Shown: one piece after another, positions 24,299 to 33,669 of the stretch
How the letters are laid out: each line of letters begins with the position of its first letter
Position numbering within the stretch: the first letter of the stretch is position 1
NCBI GenBank assembly: GCA_031549535.1
Contig: JAVBPP010000052.1
Span: forward strand, 9,938-73,937
Direction: 5' to 3'
Origin: JAVBPP01 sp031549535
GTDB taxonomy: Bacteria; Bacillota; Clostridia; Oscillospirales; Acutalibacteraceae
DNA: 64,000 bases
The notes under the pieces: generated by a model
Database searches by the model: none
What the model was told of the DNA's origin: nothing
Seen by the model: the letters and a program-made list of their open reading frames with translations, nothing else
Position numbers and translations under genes: made by a program

Positions 24299-25855
24299 GT
24301 GAGCCGCCAACAATCTGAGGAACTGCGCACCTACACGCCGAAGGAGCGCAACATGTACCTAACCGGCCTGGTTGGGCAGAACATGATTTACAACATTATC
24401 AACGGTGCCTTTGCCAACTTTGCGCAATTTACGCTGGCGATTCCCGCCAATGTTATCGGCACGATGATGGCAATCGCACGCGTGTGGGACGCCTGCAACG
24501 ACTTTATGATGGGCTCTATCGTAGATAAAACCCGCACAAAGTGGGGCAAGTGCCGCCCCTATTTGATTTTTGTGCCGCTGCCGATTCTAATTATCACGAT
24601 ATCCTGCTTCATCAGCTTCGGCGTGTTTCAAGGCACCTCAACCTCGGATTTGCTCACGGGCAACAATCTGCTGATTACCCTTTGGGCGGGCTTTACTTAC
24701 ATACTCTGGGGCATGACGTATACGATTGGTGACATTCCGCTCTGGGGCGTTACCTCCCTCATGACACAGGTGCGCGAGGACCGTAACCGCTTAATGTCTC
24801 AGGCGCGCCTCGTGGCAGGTATCGGCGGCGCGGTTGTTATGCTTGGCATTCAACCGCTGACGTTCATGGTGCGCGATATGTCACAGGATATGTTCGGCTG
24901 GGAATATGTGTTTGCGGAGCGCATGGGCTATCTGTTTACCGCCATCCTGTTTGCCCTCATTGGCTGTGGCCTATTCCAGATGACCGGCTTGGGTGTACGC
25001 GAGCGGATTACCCCCTCTGCGCAGAGTTACACGTTCCGGGAGAATATCGGCATCATCGTGCGCAACAAGCCCTTTCGCCAGCTGATGCTTTCCGGTGTTT
25101 TGGGCAGCCCGAAAATGATTATCGCCCTCGCGGCGCAGCCCCTGGTCAATTACTATTACGCCAACCGGGACGGCACGATGACCCTGGTCTATTTTGTTAT
25201 TTTGGGCGGCGGACTGTTTGTCGGCCAGTTCCTGTTCATGGCCTTGGTGCCGAAATTAAATCAGCGCTTTGAAAAGAGGGTCATGTATAACTACAGTAAC
25301 CTCATCGGCGGCATTCCCTATTTTGTTATTTTTATTGTTTATATGCTCGCGCCCAACCATGACGTAACGGGCCCTGTTTATCTGGTGTTTTCTGTGATTC
25401 TGTTCTTCGTTTGCGGTGGAATGATGGGCATCAACACCGTTTTGCAGACGCAAATGGTTGCGGATGCCGTGGACTATGAGGAATACAAGAACGGCGTGCG
25501 CACGGACGGTGTGTTTTTTGCGGGCCAGACCTTTTTAGCGAAGCTGACCACTGGCATTGCGACCTTAATCAGCAGCTATGCAATGCAGGCCGTGGGCTTT
25601 ACGGGCGATAATGTCAACGCTGTGAATGAATATATTGCGAACGGCGGAATCGCCCGCACAAATCCCGACTATGCAAACTACATGATGGTATTGTTCTTCA
25701 TCGTCTCCATCCCGCCCGCAATCGGCAGCATTTTAACGGTTATCCCCACCTGGAAATATGCCCTGCCTGATGCGGAGCATAAGCGCATCCTTGGTGTTTT
25801 GAATGAACGCCGCAACAAATTGGCGGAAGCTGACAGCTCTTCAAATGCAGATTAA
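24299..25855 (+). CDS. GPH-family sugar:cation symporter, first paralogue
   Basis: A 518-residue MelB-like transporter with about 12 membrane helices. The motif DKTRTKWGKCRPYLI (about 76-90) is the glycoside-pentoside-hexuronide signature after helix 2, and the C-terminal half contains QMVADAVDYEEYKNGVRTDG, also typical. The start codon is GTG at 24299, with AAAGGA about 12 bases upstream. It follows recO by 18 bases and precedes a close paralogue, so the pair may import related sugars. The substrate cannot be told. Confidence 0.88.
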   Translation: MSRQQSEELRTYTPKERNMYLTGLVGQNMIYNIINGAFANFAQFTLAIPANVIGTMMAIARVWDACNDFMMGSIVDKTRTKWGKCRPYLIFVPLPILIITISCFISFGVFQGTSTSDLLTGNNLLITLWAGFTYILWGMTYTIGDIPLWGVTSLMTQVREDRNRLMSQARLVAGIGGAVVMLGIQPLTFMVRDMSQDMFGWEYVFAERMGYLFTAILFALIGCGLFQMTGLGVRERITPSAQSYTFRENIGIIVRNKPFRQLMLSGVLGSPKMIIALAAQPLVNYYYANRDGTMTLVYFVILGGGLFVGQFLFMALVPKLNQRFEKRVMYNYSNLIGGIPYFVIFIVYMLAPNHDVTGPVYLVFSVILFFVCGGMMGINTVLQTQMVADAVDYEEYKNGVRTDGVFFAGQTFLAKLTTGIATLISSYAMQAVGFTGDNVNAVNEYIANGGIARTNPDYANYMMVLFFIVSIPPAIGSILTVIPTWKYALPDAEHKRILGVLNERRNKLAEADSSSNAD

Positions 25856-25900
25856 TACCAATTATCATTTAGAATACTTCTTGCAAAATGTGATTGGTAT
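25855..25900. promoter_or_regulatory. Inverted repeat between the two GPH transporter genes
   Basis: ATACCAAT (25855-25862) pairs with ATTGGTAT (25893-25900) around a 30-base loop, starting at the stop codon of the first gene. No T-tract follows. It may be an operator or an RNA stem that alters the ratio of the two transporters. Confidence 0.4.
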
Positions 25901-25926
25901 AAGCGAAAGAAAGGGACGTGCAGAAA

Positions 25927-27483
25927 ATGGAAAAATCACCGCAGGAAAGTGGCCTGCAGACCTATGGCAAGGCGGAACGCAACTTATTTTTAATTGGGTT
26001 GACCGGGCAGAATATCCTGTTCAATGTGTTTAATGGCTTGTTTTCCTATTTTGCTCAGTTTGTTTTGGCTGTTCCTGCAATGATGGTGAGCACCATTGTT
26101 GCGGCCGGACGCGTTTGGGACGCCGCAAACGACCCGATTATGGGCACGATTATTGACCGCACACGCAGCAAATGGGGCAAATGCCGCCCGTATCTGCTGT
26201 TTATTCCTGTGCCGTTGTTTGTGATTATTTCCATGAGCTTTTTCAGCGTGGATGTATATCACGCAGGCGGCGTGATGAGCGAACACAATTTGCTGATTTT
26301 GATTTGGCTTTCCGTTTTTTGCTTTCTATATAGCATAGCCTACACGGTGGGTGACATCCCACTATGGGGCTCCCCCTCCCTAATGACGGAGAGTGATAAG
26401 GATCGCAACAAGCTTTACTCCCTCGCGCGGGTATTCGGCGGTGTTGGCGGCGGCATCACGATGCTGACCATCACCCCATGTGCCCAGTTTGTCAGTGGAA
26501 TGCTGACAAAATCTGTTTTTAACGGCGATGATGTGCTCGGCGAGCGCTGGGGCTTTTTTGCAGTTGCGGTTGTCTTTACCCTTATTGGTTGTGCCCTGTT
26601 TCAGTTGACTGCAATTAAAATGAGAGAAAGAGTGCAGCCCTCCGCAGAAAAACACAGCCTGCTGGGCAATGTGAAGATGATGTGGAACAACAAGCCGTTT
26701 CGGCAGGTGTTGCTTTCCGGCATCTTAAGCAGCCCCAAAAATATCGTGTTGACTGTGGCGTTTCCCTTGGTAAACTATTATTTTGCCGGCAAAAATCCAG
26801 CTCTTTCTATGATGTATCTGGCTATTCTGGGCGGCGGCTTGATGATCGGAACCTTTGTTGGGCAGGGTTTTGTACCGAGATTGAACCAGCGCTATGAAAA
26901 AAAGACTTTGTATAATTACACAAACCTGCTGAGTGTTCCGTTTTATCTGATTGCATTGCTACTGTATTTGATTGTGCCGAACCATGATTTGACAGGTATG
27001 GGCTATACCATTTTGCTGAGTGTTTTATTCTTTTTCTCCGGCGGATTGAACGGGGTAAACCTAGTGATGCAGACACTGATGATTGGCGACGCGGTGGATT
27101 ATGAAGAATATCACAATGGCATCCGACCGGATGGGGTGTTTTTCTCCGGCCAAACTTTTTTAGCCAAGCTTGCCGGCGGCATAGCAACCATTATCAGCGG
27201 AATCGGATACGCCGCGGTCGGTTTTTCGGACGCAAAGGTGCAGCAGGTGAACGATTTGCTTGCGAAGGGGCTGAGCCCGCAGGCACATATGCCCGAATAC
27301 GGCTCTTATATGACGGCCTTGTTTTTCTTAATTTCCATTCCCCCCGCAATCGGTTGCCTTTTGGCGCTAATTCCAACGTGGAACTATGTTCTGAATGATA
27401 AGGAGCATAAGCGGATTTTGGATGTTTTAAATACCAAGCGCCATGCGCGGGAAGCCGGGGGTAACACAGAAACTATAACTTGA
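25927..27483 (+). CDS. GPH-family sugar:cation symporter, second paralogue
   Basis: A 518-residue paralogue of the preceding gene, with the same opening pattern (ERNLFLIGLTGQN against ERNMYLTGLVGQN), the signature DRTRSKWGKCRPYLL and the C-terminal MIGDAVDYEEYHNGIRPDG. About 12 membrane helices are predicted. I take ATG 25927, with AAAGGGA about 9 bases upstream, rather than GTG 25918. Tandem duplication followed by divergence is the simplest origin. mutS2 begins 7 bases after the stop. Confidence 0.88.
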   Translation: MEKSPQESGLQTYGKAERNLFLIGLTGQNILFNVFNGLFSYFAQFVLAVPAMMVSTIVAAGRVWDAANDPIMGTIIDRTRSKWGKCRPYLLFIPVPLFVIISMSFFSVDVYHAGGVMSEHNLLILIWLSVFCFLYSIAYTVGDIPLWGSPSLMTESDKDRNKLYSLARVFGGVGGGITMLTITPCAQFVSGMLTKSVFNGDDVLGERWGFFAVAVVFTLIGCALFQLTAIKMRERVQPSAEKHSLLGNVKMMWNNKPFRQVLLSGILSSPKNIVLTVAFPLVNYYFAGKNPALSMMYLAILGGGLMIGTFVGQGFVPRLNQRYEKKTLYNYTNLLSVPFYLIALLLYLIVPNHDLTGMGYTILLSVLFFFSGGLNGVNLVMQTLMIGDAVDYEEYHNGIRPDGVFFSGQTFLAKLAGGIATIISGIGYAAVGFSDAKVQQVNDLLAKGLSPQAHMPEYGSYMTALFFLISIPPAIGCLLALIPTWNYVLNDKEHKRILDVLNTKRHAREAGGNTETIT

Positions 27484-27490
27484 ACGGAGG

Positions 27491-29896
27491 GTGATTTGTA
27501 TTACACCCGATTTAAGCAAACACATAAAGGCGCTGGAGCTGGATAAAGTGCTCCTGCGCCTATCTGACTTTTGTTCCTGCGAGGATGCGCGGGCGTTGGC
27601 TCTAACCCTGCAGCCGGAGCGCAACCTTGCGCTTGCCCAGGCGCTGTTAAACCAAACGCGGGATGCCCACATGCTGCTTGCGCGTTTTGGGGGTCCCTCG
27701 TTCGGCGGGCTAAAAAATGTGGATAACGCCCTCTCCCGCGCGGCCGCGGGCGGCGTGCTTTCCATGCGGGAGCTATTGGATATCGCCGAGGTACTGCGCG
27801 TTGTCCGCTCCCTGACCCAATGGCGCAGCACAAACGCGGGTGTGGAAAGTGTGCTGGATGTGCTGTTTGGTTCCCTGGAGCCAAACAAATTTTTAGAAAG
27901 CGCCATCACAGAAGCGATTATCAGTGAGGAGGAGCTTTCGGACAATGCCTCCCCCGCGCTCTATGACATCCGGCGTAAAATCCGTGTGCAGGAAAGCCGC
28001 GTGCGCGAGCAGCTGGAAAAAATTACGCGCTCGCAAGCATATGCCAAAATTCTGCAGGATGCTATCATTACCCAGCGCGGCGGGCGCTATGTTGTTCCGG
28101 TGAAAAATGAGCACCGCGCCGAGTTGCCCGGTTTGCTGCATGACACCTCCGCCAGCGGCGCAACGGTGTTCATCGAGCCCATGGCCGTTGTGGAAGCCAA
28201 CAACGAAATCAACGTTTTAAAGGGCAAGGAACGCGATGAGATAGAGCGCATTCTTGCCGAGCTTTCTGCCCAGGCGGGCGAATTTGAGGAAGGGATTAAG
28301 GCCTCTTACGCCTGCGCAGTGGAATTAAACTTGGTTTTTGCCAAGGCGAATTATGCCTATCAAATCAAAGCCACCCTCCCGCAGTTGAATGACAGAGGCG
28401 ACATTTTCCTGCGCGGCGCAAGGCACCCCCTGCTTGACCCCAAGCAAGCGGTGCCCATTGACGTTCACCTCGGCGCGGCGTTTGACACCCTGGTTATCAC
28501 CGGCCCGAACACGGGCGGTAAAACCGTTTCAATTAAAACCATCGGCCTGTTGACCCTAATGGCGATGTGCGGGTTGATGCTCCCCGTGAATGACCGCAGC
28601 CGCATCTCCGTGTTCGAAGCTGTTTACGCGGATATTGGGGATGAGCAGTCCATTGAGCAATCCCTCTCCACCTTTTCCTCGCATATGACGAATATCATTG
28701 CTATCCTGGCGGAGGCTGACGACCATTCGCTTGTGCTGGTGGACGAACTGGGCGCGGGTACAGACCCGATTGAGGGCGCGGCCCTTGCCATTGCGATATT
28801 GGAACAGCTGCACCGCCAGGGCGCGAAAGTTGCCGCCACCACGCATTACGCCGAATTGAAGGCCTACGCACTCGAGACCCCGCGCGTGGAAAACGGCTGC
28901 TGCGAGTTTGATGTTGCCACCCTGCGCCCAACCTACCGCCTGTTAATCGGCGTCCCCGGCCGTTCCAATGCTTTGGCGATTTCGGAGCGGCTCGGCATGG
29001 GCAGCGCCGTGATTGATGCGGCCAAAGGCTTTATCCAAACAGAGAACCGCCGCTTTGAGGATGTGGTGGATCAGCTGGAGCACTCCCGCAAGCGCATGGA
29101 GGAGGAGTTCGCAAGAGCCGAAACCCTCTCCCGCGAGGCGGAGCAGGCCAAGCAGGAGGCGCAGAAACTGCGGGAAGAAATTCGCAGCCTACATGCAAGC
29201 GAGCAGGAGAAGGCAAAGAGCCAGGCAGCCAAGCTCATTGAGCAGGCAAAGCGGGAATCTTACGCCCTGCTACAGGAGCTGGAGAGCATTAAAAAAGAAA
29301 AGGACAAGGCAAACGATATTTCCGAGCTCGCCAGGCGCGCGCGCGCGGCGGTGAAACGCGGCGTTAGCGCCATTGACGCGGCCGCCGACCCCATGACAGA
29401 GCAGGTGCTCGATGAGCACTACGTTTTGCCGCGCCCGCTGGTAAAGGGGGACACCGTGGTGATTGCGGGCATCGGATCCAAGGCGACCGTGCTCTCCCCC
29501 GCCGACGGAAAAGGGCTTGTGGAATTGCAGGTAGGCACGGTGAAATCCCGCGTGAAGCTCGAGAACCTACGGCTTTTGGAAAAGGCCGGGGAGCAGAAAA
29601 AGCAGGCTCCGGCGCCGCGCCGCAGCAGCGTTGAAAGCCGCGCAACGCTTGCTGCCGAAACCCGGGTGGATTTACGCGGCATGACGGTGGATGAGTGCTT
29701 ACTGACGCTCGACCGTTTTATTGACACCGCCTTGCGTTCGGGGCTGCATGAGTTTATTGTTGTCCACGGCAAAGGAACCGGCGCTCTGCGCGCCGCCGTG
29801 CAGCAATACCTGCGCAAATGTCCCTATGTGAAAACGCAGCGCCTTGGCACCTACGGCGAGGGCGAAGACGGTGTTTCGATTGTAGAATTGAAATAA
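27491..29896 (+). CDS. mutS2: MutS2 endonuclease/ribosome-rescue ATPase
   Basis: An 801-residue MutS2. Core and clamp helices (about 1-310) are followed by the ATPase with Walker A GPNTGGKT (about 338), Walker B LVLVDELGAGTDP (about 416) and signature region STFSSHMT. A long coiled coil (about 515-640) and a C-terminal Smr domain (about 725-801, VDLRGMTVDE and VHGKGTGALR) complete it. It limits recombination and, in Bacillus, splits collided ribosomes. The start is not ATG: GTG 27491 directly abuts GGAGG, while an in-frame ATT at 27500 is better spaced, so the true start is uncertain by three codons. proS follows after 22 bases. Confidence 0.93.
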   Translation: MICITPDLSKHIKALELDKVLLRLSDFCSCEDARALALTLQPERNLALAQALLNQTRDAHMLLARFGGPSFGGLKNVDNALSRAAAGGVLSMRELLDIAEVLRVVRSLTQWRSTNAGVESVLDVLFGSLEPNKFLESAITEAIISEEELSDNASPALYDIRRKIRVQESRVREQLEKITRSQAYAKILQDAIITQRGGRYVVPVKNEHRAELPGLLHDTSASGATVFIEPMAVVEANNEINVLKGKERDEIERILAELSAQAGEFEEGIKASYACAVELNLVFAKANYAYQIKATLPQLNDRGDIFLRGARHPLLDPKQAVPIDVHLGAAFDTLVITGPNTGGKTVSIKTIGLLTLMAMCGLMLPVNDRSRISVFEAVYADIGDEQSIEQSLSTFSSHMTNIIAILAEADDHSLVLVDELGAGTDPIEGAALAIAILEQLHRQGAKVAATTHYAELKAYALETPRVENGCCEFDVATLRPTYRLLIGVPGRSNALAISERLGMGSAVIDAAKGFIQTENRRFEDVVDQLEHSRKRMEEEFARAETLSREAEQAKQEAQKLREEIRSLHASEQEKAKSQAAKLIEQAKRESYALLQELESIKKEKDKANDISELARRARAAVKRGVSAIDAAADPMTEQVLDEHYVLPRPLVKGDTVVIAGIGSKATVLSPADGKGLVELQVGTVKSRVKLENLRLLEKAGEQKKQAPAPRRSSVESRATLAAETRVDLRGMTVDECLLTLDRFIDTALRSGLHEFIVVHGKGTGALRAAVQQYLRKCPYVKTQRLGTYGEGEDGVSIVELK

Positions 29897-29918
29897 GTTT
29901 GAAAGGCTGAATATAGCT

Positions 29919-31628
29919 ATGAGATTGGAAAAACTGGTTGGAGACCGCTTTAAAGAAAGACCCTCGGATTGTGTGATTGAGTCCCATGCGCTGATGATTC
30001 GCGGCGGGTACATTAAAAATGTGGCAAACGGCATTTTTTCGCTGTATATGCCGCTCAGGCGCGTAACCAGAAAAATTGAACAGATTATCCGCGAGGAAAT
30101 GGACGCGATAGAAGGGCAGGAGGTACTGTTTCCCGTTACCCTACCCGGCTCACTGTGGGAGGAATCCGGGCGCTACCAGAGCGTCGGCAGTGAGCTGCTG
30201 CGCTTTTCTGACCGCAACGGCTCCCCCATGTTGCTGGGCATGACGCATGAGGAGGCCGCCGTGCATCTGGTGCGGGAATACGGCAACAGCCACAACAAAT
30301 ACCCCTTTATGGTCTATCAGTTCCAAACCAAATTCCGCGATGAAGCCCGTCCGCGCGGCGGCCTGATCCGGGTGCGCGAGTTTACGATGAAAGACGCCTA
30401 TTCCTTCCACACCTCGCAGGAGGACTTGGAGCGCTATTATCAGATCTGCTATGATGCCTACAGCCGCATTTTTGCGCGTGCTGGCATCCCGGAAACCATT
30501 GTCGTTGCCTCCGATTCCGGCATGATGGGCGGTAAAATTGCGCATGAGTATATGCTGCTGACCCCCGTTGGCGAGGATTCCATCGCCGTCTGTGAGGCCT
30601 GCGATTACCGCGCGAATATGGAGGCGGCGCAGAGCATCATCGAAAGCGCGCGCGATGCGGAAAGTGCGGCGCTCACCGAGGTGCACACTCCTGATGTGCA
30701 CACGATTGAAGATATTTGTAATTTGCTGCAAAGCCCGCTGGAAAAATCCTGCAAGGCGGTGGTATATCAGAAAAACGCCACGGATGAATATGTCGTCATC
30801 TTCCTGCGCGGCGATTTGGATGTGAACGAAACCAAGCTGACCAACCTGCTGTGCGAGGCAGTGCACCCCGCCGTGATTACGCAGGAAAGCGGCATTCATG
30901 CCGGATTTATCGGCCCCATGGGTCTGCCCGCCGGAGTAACCGTGCTGTTTGACCGCTCCTTGGAACATGCAAATAACCTCTCCTGCGGCGCAAACAAGGC
31001 AGACTATCACTTTACGGGGCTGGATTTGGAGAGAGACTGCGCAGACGCTGTGTACCACGACCTCGCTAAAATCCGGGACGGCGACATCTGCCCGCAGTGC
31101 GGGAAGAAAACCATTGCCGTCAAACGCGGCATAGAGGTGGGCAATATCTTCCAGCTCGGCACAAAATATACCGCGTCCATGGGCATGCAGTATTTGGACG
31201 CAAACGGCGAGGCGCAAACCCCCATTATGGGCTGCTACGGCATTGGCGTGGGTCGCCTGGCCGCCTCGGTCTGTGAAGCGCACCATGATGAATACGGCCC
31301 CATCTGGCCCATGGCGATTGCCCCCTGGCAGCTGCATCTGTGCTGCATGCGTGCGGATGACGCGCCGAACCACGAGGTTGCGGAACAGCTCTACAGTGAC
31401 CTGCAAAAAGCGGGCGTGGAGGTGCTGTATGACGACCGTAGCGTCAGCGCCGGTGTGATGTTTTCGGATGCCGACCTACTGGGTATTCCCCTGCGCATGA
31501 TCGCAAGCCCCCGCAATCTCAAGGAGGGCGTCGTGGAGCTTTCCGCGCGCGACAAGAGCTTTGCCAAAAAAGTGGCGATTGCCGATGCGGTAAAAGAAGT
31601 GCAGGCTATGATAGCGCAGATGATGTGA
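29919..31628 (+). CDS. proS: Prolyl-tRNA synthetase
   Basis: A 569-residue class II synthetase of the bacterial ProS type. Motif 2 contains FRDEARPRGGLIRVREFTMKD (quoted in outline, about residue 138-158). An inserted editing domain lies about 225-400, motif 3 is GIGVGRL, and the anticodon-binding domain is C-terminal (about 465-569). It charges tRNA-Pro. No T-box leader fits in the 22-base gap after mutS2, so expression must be driven from upstream. Confidence 0.97.
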   Translation: MRLEKLVGDRFKERPSDCVIESHALMIRGGYIKNVANGIFSLYMPLRRVTRKIEQIIREEMDAIEGQEVLFPVTLPGSLWEESGRYQSVGSELLRFSDRNGSPMLLGMTHEEAAVHLVREYGNSHNKYPFMVYQFQTKFRDEARPRGGLIRVREFTMKDAYSFHTSQEDLERYYQICYDAYSRIFARAGIPETIVVASDSGMMGGKIAHEYMLLTPVGEDSIAVCEACDYRANMEAAQSIIESARDAESAALTEVHTPDVHTIEDICNLLQSPLEKSCKAVVYQKNATDEYVVIFLRGDLDVNETKLTNLLCEAVHPAVITQESGIHAGFIGPMGLPAGVTVLFDRSLEHANNLSCGANKADYHFTGLDLERDCADAVYHDLAKIRDGDICPQCGKKTIAVKRGIEVGNIFQLGTKYTASMGMQYLDANGEAQTPIMGCYGIGVGRLAASVCEAHHDEYGPIWPMAIAPWQLHLCCMRADDAPNHEVAEQLYSDLQKAGVEVLYDDRSVSAGVMFSDADLLGIPLRMIASPRNLKEGVVELSARDKSFAKKVAIADAVKEVQAMIAQMM

Positions 31629-31676
31629 CGACTGGACCGCAATGCGGCAACCGGCGCCAAGCACCGGGAGGTTGAA

Positions 31677-32867
31677 ATGCAACTCGTTCACATTGATATG
31701 GATATGTTTTTTGCAGCGGTAGAAATCCGTGACAATCCTGCGCTCGCCGGGAAACCGTTGATTATCGGCGCGTTGCCAAGCGAGCGCGGGGTTGTTTCGA
31801 CCTGTAGCTATGAGGCGCGAAAATTTGGTGTCCATTCGGCGATGAGCATTAAAGAGGCCTACCGGCTCTGCCCCAACGGAATTTATATGCATCCGAACGG
31901 CCACAAGTATGTGGAGGCATCCCGACAGATTCATAAGATTTGGGATGATTACACCGACCTGGTGGAATATATTTCTCTTGACGAAGGCTTTCTGGATGTA
32001 ACCGGAACGGCAGGGTTGTTTGGCGGCAGCGCCGCGTTTCAAGGCGCGGAAAATATTGGACGTGAGATTAAACGGCGCATCAAAGAAGAAACCGGGCTCA
32101 CCTGTTCCGCCGGAATCGGATATTCCATGATGTCGGCGAAGCTGGCAAGTGAAGAGAAGAAGCCGGACGGTTTTTTTCAAATAGTAACGCCCGAAGCGCT
32201 GCGGGAACTTATCATAGACCGAAGTGTGCGGGTTATTTACGGTGTAGGCTCTCAAACCGAAAGCCAGTTAAACAGATATGGCATAAAAACAGTTCGGGAT
32301 TTATTGGCCAATCGGGGCACTGTGCTCAGAGCACTCGGAAACCAAGGGCAACACGTCATCGATTTAGCGGAAGGCATTGATAACAGAAAAGTAGCAACTC
32401 CGGCGAAATCGCAGTCCCAGGGCAAGGAGATAACATTTCAACAAGACATATCCGACCGCGCCTATCTCAAAGATGTGTTGCGGCTAATCGCGCGGGAACT
32501 CAGTTTTCAAATTCGACTGGACGGAACATTTGCAAAAACAATAACACTCAAGGTAACGTTCAAAGACATGAAAAAGATTACCCGCTCCAAAACCGGCGAT
32601 GCGCTCAACAAAGCTGATGCCATTTATCGAACGGCAGTTGAGTTGTTAGCAAAAGTAGAAAGGCGCCCGATTCGTTTGGTGGGAATCAGTCTGAGCGGAT
32701 TTACAGACGCGCCAGAGAAACAATTAACACTCTTTGATGATCCTACAGAATCCGAAAAGTCCGGAAAAATTGATGCAGTAACGATGGATTTACAGCGGAA
32801 ATACGGCATGGATGTCCTAAAGTCCGGCAGCGAAATGATTGCGGAAAAACGGTTTAGAACGGAATAA
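31677..32867 (+). CDS. dinB: DNA polymerase IV (Y family)
   Basis: A 396-residue translesion polymerase. Motif I is HIDMDMFFAAVE with the first metal Asp. YEARKFGVHSAM follows, then SLDEGFLDVT with the catalytic Asp-Glu pair; the family usually reads SIDEAFLD. The thumb and little-finger domains are present, and QLTLFD near residue 348 fits the beta-clamp binding motif QLxLF. It performs error-prone bypass synthesis. GGGAGG precedes the ATG. Base composition looks somewhat more A/T-rich than its neighbours in the second half, a mild hint of separate history. Confidence 0.93.
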   Translation: MQLVHIDMDMFFAAVEIRDNPALAGKPLIIGALPSERGVVSTCSYEARKFGVHSAMSIKEAYRLCPNGIYMHPNGHKYVEASRQIHKIWDDYTDLVEYISLDEGFLDVTGTAGLFGGSAAFQGAENIGREIKRRIKEETGLTCSAGIGYSMMSAKLASEEKKPDGFFQIVTPEALRELIIDRSVRVIYGVGSQTESQLNRYGIKTVRDLLANRGTVLRALGNQGQHVIDLAEGIDNRKVATPAKSQSQGKEITFQQDISDRAYLKDVLRLIARELSFQIRLDGTFAKTITLKVTFKDMKKITRSKTGDALNKADAIYRTAVELLAKVERRPIRLVGISLSGFTDAPEKQLTLFDDPTESEKSGKIDAVTMDLQRKYGMDVLKSGSEMIAEKRFRTE

Positions 32868-32918
32868 GAAAAGCTAAAAATTTTACCGGAAAAAGTACCA
32901 ATAAAACAGGAGGTCACC

Positions 32919-33653
32919 ATGCATTTACATGTTTATCATACCCCGGAGGAAATGGGGCAGGGAGCCGCCATACAAATCGCCAAACAGCTCAACAAGGCCA
33001 TTGCCCTGCGCGGCGAAGCGCGGCTGCTGCTTTCCACCGGCGCGTCGCAGTTCCCGATGTTCGAAGCGCTGCAAAAGCAAATCGTGGATTGGCAGTGCGT
33101 GGAGCTGTTCCATTTAGATGAATATATCGGTTTACCGGAGAGCCATCCGGCAAGCTTCCGGCGTTATCTGAAGGAACGATTTATTTGCGATTTGCCGCTG
33201 AAAGAGGTGCATCTCATCAGCGGCGAAGGGGATATTGCGGCTACGATTGCGCAGCTGAACGAGGAAGTGAGCAAAAAGCCTATCGACGTGGGCGTGGTCG
33301 GCATTGGAGAGAACGGCCACATTGCCTTTAACGACCCGCCGGCTGATTTTGAAACCTGTGAGCCCTACCTCGTTGTCACCCTGGACGAACGCTGCAAGCA
33401 GCAGCAGGTGGGCGAGGGCTGGTTTGGCTCGTTGGACGAGGTGCCAAAACAGGCAATCAGCATGAGCGTGCATCAGATTCTCAAATGCGAGCATATTATT
33501 TCTGTGGTGCCGCACGCTGTCAAAGCGCAGGCGGTGAAAAACACGCTGCAGGGCGAGGTTTCCCCCCTCGTTCCCGCAACCGCGCTGAAAACGCATGCGG
33601 ACTGGAACCTCTATTTAGATGCTGCCTCCGCATTGGAATTGATTAAACAATAA
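32919..33653 (+). CDS. nagB: Glucosamine-6-phosphate deaminase
   Basis: A 244-residue NagB-type enzyme converting glucosamine-6-phosphate to fructose-6-phosphate and ammonia. Recognisable blocks are STGASQFPMFEAL (phosphate loop), FHLDEYIG (catalytic Asp), GENGHIAFNDPP (His and Asp of the active site) and a C-terminal HADWNLYLD. It has an AGGAGG ribosome binding site. No nagA or PTS gene is adjacent. It sits 16 bases before a GH38-like gene, which suggests joint use on amino-sugar-containing glycans. Confidence 0.9.
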   Translation: MHLHVYHTPEEMGQGAAIQIAKQLNKAIALRGEARLLLSTGASQFPMFEALQKQIVDWQCVELFHLDEYIGLPESHPASFRRYLKERFICDLPLKEVHLISGEGDIAATIAQLNEEVSKKPIDVGVVGIGENGHIAFNDPPADFETCEPYLVVTLDERCKQQQVGEGWFGSLDEVPKQAISMSVHQILKCEHIISVVPHAVKAQAVKNTLQGEVSPLVPATALKTHADWNLYLDAASALELIKQ

Positions 33654-33669
33654 GGGCAGGTGAAGTGCT

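Noticed and set aside
30150..31406. 418-codon open frame opposite proS
   Set aside because: It is antisense to a complete prolyl-tRNA synthetase, lacks a ribosome binding site and has a low-complexity, His/Ala/Gly-biased composition typical of shadow frames.
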